Below, one piece after another: positions 58,526-64,000 of a stretch of 64,000 nt of DNA (position 1 is its first letter; each line of letters begins with the position of its first letter). The stretch lies in assembly GCA_964598425.1 (NCBI GenBank), contig CAZRBV010000001.1, positions 62,001 through 126,000 on the forward strand, given 5' to 3'. The stretch comes from UBA12567 sp964598425 (GTDB lineage Bacteria > Planctomycetota > Phycisphaerae > Phycisphaerales > SM1A02). The translations under genes were made by a program, and so were the position numbers. The notes below the pieces were generated by a model that made no database searches, had not been told where the DNA came from, and saw nothing but the letters and a program-made list of their open reading frames with translations.

Positions 58526-60564
58526 TGCACAACGCGAAGCGAACAATACGGGCCTTTACGCTCATCGAGATTCTCGTCGCCGTCGCGGTGCTGGTCGTGG
58601 TTGTGCTGGTCTGCGGTCAGGCATTCCAGGCGGCATCCGGTGTGGCGAGAATGGGCGAAGCCTCGGGCGCGGTCCTTCAGGAAGCATGGGGCATCGAGAA
58701 GAAGATCCGAGAAGACCTCAGTCGGATCAGCCCGGACGGATGCCTGGTCATTCACTCGGTGGAAGTTCCAAACAACTACAACCAGAAGCGATGGGATCCA
58801 TTGAAGCCGGGCCCGCGTCCGCCGCTGATCAACATGGGGCTTCCGCCCGAAGCGCCAGTGCGGTGTGACCAGCTGATGTTCTTTATGGGCGGCTTTGAGA
58901 AGTCCACTCCATTTGGCGCCAATGTCAATTTTGACAGCCCGTCGTTGGGCGGTGCTTCGCGATCGATCGGTTCGAGTTCCGCCGTGACCTATGGTCACGG
59001 TCTGCAGTTCCCCTCACTCTCGCCGTATTCCATCTACGACTACACCAGCAGCGCCACGCCTGACCCGACCAAGTCGCCGCTTGGCGATCTGCCGCTCCAA
59101 TACACGGGACACGATATTGATCTGGATGACTACCGAACCGAGGATGGGCAATTCAGCGTAAGTTTAGGGCTCGAGGCCAATCTTGCCCGACTGGCGCCCT
59201 TTTATCGCTCCAACGTCACAGGCGACTTCGCAAGCGGCGGCTGGGGTGGTCCGCTTGAAGCTGTATACAGCCATTACGGCTACGCGGGCGGGGACACCAA
59301 CAACCTGTATAGACAGTTTCAGCCAGCCGTTGACACGGCCCGGTTGATTTCAGGCGATCAGCCCGAGGCGCGGCAATGGATGCTGACGCGGCGGCTGGCC
59401 GTCATGGGTGATGACGACTCCGGAAATCCCGACGACTACAGCAAGAAGGTTTTCAATGGCTTGACCTACGCCACGAAGTCGCTCTACCCGGTTGATCCTC
59501 GCCGGGTTTCGGCTGGCGAGGCTGGCTTTGAGCGTGATGCGCCGGTCGTCGACATGGGCCGCGCTGACATGACGGCGATGGTGATGGGTGATGTGCGGAA
59601 GTCGCTGCTGCACAGCCGCCACAACAGTTATCCGGATGAGAGGTTCGGTCGCCGGCCCTGGTGCGACACAGACAATGATGGGCAGCACGACGACATTCGA
59701 TACGACACGTGGAATGGGGCAGGCGATACACACGGAATTCTCGAAGGCAATGCGGTGCCGGGCCTGGTGACGCAGCGGCATCTCATCAAAACGCTGCTTG
59801 CCTGGCCACGGGTCGAACGCAGTTCGCCGGGCCCCTCTCGATTTGATCAGACCTTGACCAATCAGGTATTCGGCTCGGCATGCAGCGACTTTATCGTCGA
59901 GTGGACGTGGGATGACAATGTCGGCGAAACCCGCGCCTGGAAACGCGTCGATCCGTATCGATCGCCCAGCAGGCGCGAGCGGGTGACGTGGCACGGATTC
60001 CGGTACGACGCGACGGACCCGAACCTCCAGCCTGACGATGCCAACCAACTGGCTGGAACCGATATCAAGCAGACCGGTGAGCACTTCTGGTTTGGCATGC
60101 CGGATAAACGAACGCCAGGCGACGATGCTGACCAGTGGGATCGTGGCGTCACGAGCTTCCGTGATTATGCGGCCTCGTTTCCAGCCTACGCCGGTCCCCA
60201 GGACACGCCTGAGGATGTCTACCCGGAGAGTGCCAAGCCGGATCTCGCTGGCCCCGCGCTGGTCAATCCTGCCGCGGTCGATGAGGTGGTCGTTCCGGCG
60301 GCCTTTCCCGGACAGGAGCCGGTCCGCGAGTATTGGGCGATCTTTGGGCCGAATCGACGCTGGCCACTGCTCAAGGGGCGTGATGTCGTTCTAGGCAACA
60401 CCTTTTCGAACGGAAGAGACGGGCTGCTCGATCCAGACCCGTCCTATACGCCCTGGCCGTCGGCCCTGCGGTTCACCATGGTTCTGCACGATTCGGAAAC
60501 GAACCTTGAGCAGGGCAAACTCGTTCAGTTCGTCGTGGAGCTTCCGAAGGAGCGTTTGCAATGA
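58525..60564 (+). CDS. GspJ/PilW-like pseudopilin, very large
   Basis: A 679-residue prepilin-like protein with signal TIRA|FTLIEILVAVAVLVVVVLV (Ala at -1, Glu at +5), then a GspJ/PilW-type helix (SGAVLQEAWGIEKKIREDLS). The rest is ~600 residues of Asp/Gly/Tyr-rich sequence with no recognised domain; near the end AIFGPNRRWPLLKGRDVV and FTMVLHDSETNLEQG resemble the closing strands of other PilW proteins. GspJ is normally ~200 residues. Its stop overlaps the next ATG (ATGA). Confidence 0.78.
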   Translation: MHNAKRTIRAFTLIEILVAVAVLVVVVLVCGQAFQAASGVARMGEASGAVLQEAWGIEKKIREDLSRISPDGCLVIHSVEVPNNYNQKRWDPLKPGPRPPLINMGLPPEAPVRCDQLMFFMGGFEKSTPFGANVNFDSPSLGGASRSIGSSSAVTYGHGLQFPSLSPYSIYDYTSSATPDPTKSPLGDLPLQYTGHDIDLDDYRTEDGQFSVSLGLEANLARLAPFYRSNVTGDFASGGWGGPLEAVYSHYGYAGGDTNNLYRQFQPAVDTARLISGDQPEARQWMLTRRLAVMGDDDSGNPDDYSKKVFNGLTYATKSLYPVDPRRVSAGEAGFERDAPVVDMGRADMTAMVMGDVRKSLLHSRHNSYPDERFGRRPWCDTDNDGQHDDIRYDTWNGAGDTHGILEGNAVPGLVTQRHLIKTLLAWPRVERSSPGPSRFDQTLTNQVFGSACSDFIVEWTWDDNVGETRAWKRVDPYRSPSRRERVTWHGFRYDATDPNLQPDDANQLAGTDIKQTGEHFWFGMPDKRTPGDDADQWDRGVTSFRDYAASFPAYAGPQDTPEDVYPESAKPDLAGPALVNPAAVDEVVVPAAFPGQEPVREYWAIFGPNRRWPLLKGRDVVLGNTFSNGRDGLLDPDPSYTPWPSALRFTMVLHDSETNLEQGKLVQFVVELPKERLQ

Positions 60565-63500
60565 TTTCTCGTATGGGCATACCAGGCCAGTCCGGCCCCC
60601 TGTCCGGTACGCGGCGGGGCAATACGCTCATTCTGGTGGCTGGCATGCTCGTGTTGCTGGTCATTATCGCGACGGTCTTTCTCTCCCGAACGCAGTCGCT
60701 CCGAGAGGCTGGGCGGGTGCAGCGGCAGCGGGCATTTCAGCGTGATCGGACCGAAGCCGTGGCGCTCGACATCGCGCAGGAGATTGCCGATGCGCTCTTT
60801 GTTCGGGAAATCGACTACACCCCAGCCGAATTCAGCGCGGCCCTGCCACCTGAGGAGAGTCGCCGCGAAGCGCTCGATCCAAAGTCGGTTCGCTACGGCG
60901 TTGACCCTGACTTCGCCTGGAATCGTGCGCCGTGGGACGTGACGCCCTGGACGAATCCACCGGACTGGCTGACCTGGCCGCTCAGGCCTGGGCCGCTGCA
61001 GGAGATTGCCGTCGACAATCCCGAGAACCCGGAAGGCCGCTGGGATCCGACCCAGTGGACCTGGGCCGACTTGCGGATTGACGCAGACATTCCACTCTTC
61101 GACTGGCCCGCGGCCTCTCCTGAGTGGCCGGATGTCAGTCTGAGCAATCAGGTGTTGCAGCCGCGGGAGAACCCCCTGGGTGGCCCGGGAACGTCAGACA
61201 CGCGTTGGCTGCGAGATATCGAACCACAGCGAGTGCCATCACGTTCGATTGCAGATCCGGTCAACATGATGGGAGCCGATGAAAACCCGTTTATGGACCG
61301 TAGCGCCGACGCGTTGAGTCATTGGCGGCATCTCAGCTACATCGGCCGGCCAGGGAACGGGTGGCGAATGTGTCCGGACATCGCAGATGTGACGGGGACG
61401 CGCAGCTCGATTTCGAATGATGGGCTTCGATTCAAAGTCAATCCGGATGGGACGCCCGATGATTCATCCGCCGACGGTCGGTCGTATTACGGCGGTATTG
61501 TTCAGCGTCTCGATGTGCCAATCGAGCAGTGGCCGGCGATGGTTCCGACCATGATCGAGCCCTCACTCGGGTTTGGGCAAGTGCGGCTTGCCGACAATTG
61601 GACAGTTGATTCGGGTGACGGCTTCCATTGGGGCGACACCGCCACGAGCGTGTTCCTTCCCGAGACCGATGACGTCATGTTGACGCCCGAGGCTGCCGAC
61701 ATGACGCAGTCGCCCCACAACGGCCACCGTGACTTCTGGGATCGGTGGCTGCAGTGGCTGCGCCCCGAGGGATACAAGCAGGCGCTGGCTGCGGCGCGGC
61801 GGGGTGATGGCACGATGATCCCTCCGAACTTCTACGATCTCAGCGACCTCGACGGCGATGGCGTGAGTGAGTATTACGACCCGGTGACGGATCCCAGCCG
61901 TGACGAGTATGAGGGAGGCAACAGTCCGTTGCACGGCGACCCCCGCCTCGGCGAATCCGACGCAGACGAGTTCATTCCTGGAACCGCCCGCTGGCACGTC
62001 AATCGCATTCTCACCGACACGGACGGTGACGGCTTTACCGACTCCTTCTGGTGGCTCTCGCCGCACATCGGCATGGACGACACGCGGCAGATCATCGGCG
62101 TGTCGGTGACCGACAACAGCGGCCGGATCAACGGCAATGTGGCCACCCGTTTCGAGCGGCAGGACGACGGCAGTACGCGAGAGAGCAGCAGGGGCTGGAC
62201 GCCCGCCGCCACGGCCCTCGTAAGCCAGAACGCCGCCGGGTACGGCGGTGATGCGGCCCGCGATCCCGAGACGAGTTCCGGGCAAGGAATCCCGGTCTGG
62301 AATACCGGCTTTTTTGATATCGAATTGCATCAGCCGTGGCTGCTGGAGGCGCCGTTTTACGGTGGGGATACCTGGGACCTTCTTCAGGATCCACATCCGG
62401 CTCTTGAGCATCCGATGGTGACGTTTCCGGGGCCAGGCGTCAGTACCGGCCGCGGATACTCGGATACGCCCGTCGCGTGGAATGCCAATTACTGGCGGGC
62501 GCAGTCGAATCGGGCCTGGATCGAGGCTTTGAACATTGACTCGGGAAGCGTTCCCAACCCGTTCTTTCCCGAGGGCGCGGACTTTCTCTGGGACATCGCA
62601 GATCGCGACAACCGGCTGTATTTCTTTCAGGAGAGCGGCCAGGCAAGCCAGCATCCACAGAACATCTTCACGCCATTCGGCCTGGCCGACGAGTTCGAGC
62701 TCCGGGCGCACGAAGGCAACAACACCGCCAATGTGTACTCGCGCGTAGAGCGGGCGCTCGGTGGTTCAATCGGTGGCGGAACACCACACATTCTGCGCGC
62801 CAAGCTCGACTGGCCGGAGCAAAGTCAACAGCTTGACAATCGTCAACTTGCCTCGGACCTGCGCCACCGCATGACCTTCTTCTCGGCTGCCCGCAATGAG
62901 ACGCGGCCTCCGCATCTGTGGTGGTCGGAGCGGGCGCCGCGGCCTCGCGCCTGGCTGCATGTGCCTGCAGACGATCAGGCGAGCATTGCCGGTGACCGAA
63001 ATGATCCAACTGTTGCCAACTTGCACGAACGATTCTTTGAGCAGGCCCGACTCAAGCTCGACCTTCGGGAGTACGAACGGCCCTCGCCGCCCGAAGACGA
63101 TCTTGCGGGTGATCCTCTTGGACCTCCCGACTACCAGCCATACGGATTCAGCGACCTGCTGGCGCATCACTTGATGCTCGGGTTGACCAGTGGCGACGTG
63201 GTCGACCGTGATACGCAGCCAGCGGTCGGCAACCTGCAGGTTGGCACCCGAGATTCGTACTTCGGAAAGGGTGACGCGGCATGGGAAAAGACCCGCCGCA
63301 TGGCCGCTGCGATGGCGGCCAACATGATTGCGATGCGCGACCCCGATAGCGAGGCGCCGCTGTACTCGATGGAGATGCACCCATCGTTTCACACGCCTGG
63401 TGAGGTCCCTCCGCCGTGGATCGGTGATCAGGGGGCGGTGCCGCTGCCGCTCTTTGAGCAGGCTTACGCGCCGGACCGCCTTGCGAAGTGGGACGAGAAC

Positions 63501-64000
63501 CCGTGGCAGGCGGCATTTGCGGATGGGGCGCGGCCAGAGCTCTTCGGAAATGCACTTGGCGGAATCGACGTCCTGCCGGACGATCTCGATGCAGTTCCCT
63601 TTGACGGTCCCTTGGGGAGCTTGGGGAGCGGGCAACCGTTCAACTGGATTGATGACTACATCGACCTGAGCGATGCGACGTTCCGCGGTGTGCGTGATGC
63701 GCTTGCGTCCGTCACTCCAGGCGGCAACGGCACGGCACCGCCCGTTGCGCCCTGGGATGTGTACGAGGCTGATGTGGAGTGGATCGACCCCGAAGATCCG
63801 AACAACACGGCGACCTATCAGGATGACCGTCTCTTTGCCGAGCATGACGCGTGGCGGAGCCAGTACAGCCCCGAGATTCACGAACTTGGCGTCGAGGCGC
63901 AGCCTTTCATTGCCGAGGCCTTTGTTGCCGTGGTGGGGCGGCCGTGGATGGTCCCGGAGCAGCCGCAACTGCAGCCAGGCGAAAATCAGCAAAACGAGTA
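60561..64000 (+). CDS. Giant GspK/PilX-like protein, runs off the window
   Basis: At least 1146 residues, with no stop before the right edge. The N-terminus is GspK/PilX-like: RRGNTLILVAGMLVLLVIIA, a basic residue pair, Gly, then a hydrophobic helix without the +5 Glu, followed by FLSRTQSLREAGRVQRQRAF. Two calcium-loop-like motifs occur: LSDLDGDGVSEYYDP and LTDTDGDGFTDSFWW. The rest is Asp/Pro/Trp-rich and unrecognised. ATG 60561 has AAGGAG eight bases upstream and overlaps the previous stop (ATGA). Typical GspK is ~320 residues. As in gsp operons it follows the GspJ-like gene; a tip role is inferred. Confidence 0.75.
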   Translation, partial: MISRMGIPGQSGPLSGTRRGNTLILVAGMLVLLVIIATVFLSRTQSLREAGRVQRQRAFQRDRTEAVALDIAQEIADALFVREIDYTPAEFSAALPPEESRREALDPKSVRYGVDPDFAWNRAPWDVTPWTNPPDWLTWPLRPGPLQEIAVDNPENPEGRWDPTQWTWADLRIDADIPLFDWPAASPEWPDVSLSNQVLQPRENPLGGPGTSDTRWLRDIEPQRVPSRSIADPVNMMGADENPFMDRSADALSHWRHLSYIGRPGNGWRMCPDIADVTGTRSSISNDGLRFKVNPDGTPDDSSADGRSYYGGIVQRLDVPIEQWPAMVPTMIEPSLGFGQVRLADNWTVDSGDGFHWGDTATSVFLPETDDVMLTPEAADMTQSPHNGHRDFWDRWLQWLRPEGYKQALAAARRGDGTMIPPNFYDLSDLDGDGVSEYYDPVTDPSRDEYEGGNSPLHGDPRLGESDADEFIPGTARWHVNRILTDTDGDGFTDSFWWLSPHIGMDDTRQIIGVSVTDNSGRINGNVATRFERQDDGSTRESSRGWTPAATALVSQNAAGYGGDAARDPETSSGQGIPVWNTGFFDIELHQPWLLEAPFYGGDTWDLLQDPHPALEHPMVTFPGPGVSTGRGYSDTPVAWNANYWRAQSNRAWIEALNIDSGSVPNPFFPEGADFLWDIADRDNRLYFFQESGQASQHPQNIFTPFGLADEFELRAHEGNNTANVYSRVERALGGSIGGGTPHILRAKLDWPEQSQQLDNRQLASDLRHRMTFFSAARNETRPPHLWWSERAPRPRAWLHVPADDQASIAGDRNDPTVANLHERFFEQARLKLDLREYERPSPPEDDLAGDPLGPPDYQPYGFSDLLAHHLMLGLTSGDVVDRDTQPAVGNLQVGTRDSYFGKGDAAWEKTRRMAAAMAANMIAMRDPDSEAPLYSMEMHPSFHTPGEVPPPWIGDQGAVPLPLFEQAYAPDRLAKWDENPWQAAFADGARPELFGNALGGIDVLPDDLDAVPFDGPLGSLGSGQPFNWIDDYIDLSDATFRGVRDALASVTPGGNGTAPPVAPWDVYEADVEWIDPEDPNNTATYQDDRLFAEHDAWRSQYSPEIHELGVEAQPFIAEAFVAVVGRPWMVPEQPQLQPGENQQNE

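Noticed and set aside
61563..62711. Minus-strand open frame (382 codons)
   Set aside because: Antisense to the GspK-like gene; no family features.
62766..63992. Long minus-strand open frame (408 codons)
   Set aside because: It is antisense to the GspK-like gene, which has a ribosome-binding site, a typical N-terminus and operon coupling. The antisense translation is Arg-rich without domains.
1..64000. CRISPR arrays, insertion sequences, rRNA operons and biosynthetic gene clusters
   Set aside because: I saw no regular spacer-repeat arrays, transposase motifs, rRNA-like sequence or cluster-type enzymes on either strand.

Overview
The window is a gene-dense, GC-rich bacterial chromosome segment that most resembles a member of the Planctomycetota, probably class Phycisphaerae. 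This rests on three things: exported proteins with a Cys-rich GACC module followed by a dockerin-like C-terminus (GDVNxDG...DLLxLxxxWG), a run of unusually large prepilin-like proteins, and the mix of housekeeping genes. No database search was possible. There is no sign of a plasmid, prophage, insertion sequence or CRISPR array.

Layout. 1-7.7 kb: housekeeping genes (thioredoxin-like protein, dacB-type peptidase, ligA, uppP, shikimate kinase, an isolated rpmH, rnc). 7.7-13.9 kb: accessory genes (membrane-anchored beta-repeat protein with a nitrilase-family amidase, an MmcB-like nuclease, and a four-gene unit with an SRPBCC protein and a HAD phosphatase). 14-23.5 kb: four exported dockerin-tailed proteins interspersed with tRNA-Arg(TCG), fabI, an MnmE-like GTPase with coaX, and folD. 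23.5-31.1 kb: purC, a GH10-like protein, a helix-hairpin-helix membrane protein, mfd, a polytopic membrane protein and a stand-alone TSCPD domain. 31.2-36.1 kb: a minus-strand unit tRNA-Gln, glmU N-domain, prs, L25, pth, S6, ssb, L9, which ends at a strong hairpin. 36.5-44.1 kb: a plus-strand unit for cell-wall elongation (PBP2, RodA), rsmG, a DinG-like helicase and a phosphohexomutase. 44.1-47.3 kb: thiS-thiG, an NhaD-like antiporter and a stand-alone coaB, all on the minus strand. 47.6 kb to the right edge: a type IV pilus / type II secretion type operon in the order GspE/PilB, PilT, a second GspE/PilB, GspF/PilC, then five prepilin-like proteins and a giant GspK-like protein that runs off the window.

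Expression signals show a pattern. Many first-in-unit genes have a TAnnnT hexamer 6-11 bases before the start codon and no Shine-Dalgarno sequence, which suggests leaderless transcripts. Genes inside operons often have a good AGGAGG-like site and ATGA/GTGA/TTGA overlaps.

The most notable points are: (1) the pilus/secretion operon with very large pseudopilins, Ala at the processing site in four of five, and a PilT inside a gsp-like gene order; (2) an in-frame amber codon between a perfect ribosome-binding site plus GTG and the body of the second PilB; (3) a FolD whose cyclohydrolase lysine is glutamine; (4) a DinG-like helicase lacking one of its four expected Fe-S cysteines; (5) a MnmE-like GTPase without the NKxD motif or the C-terminal cysteine motif; (6) the leaderless-type start signals.
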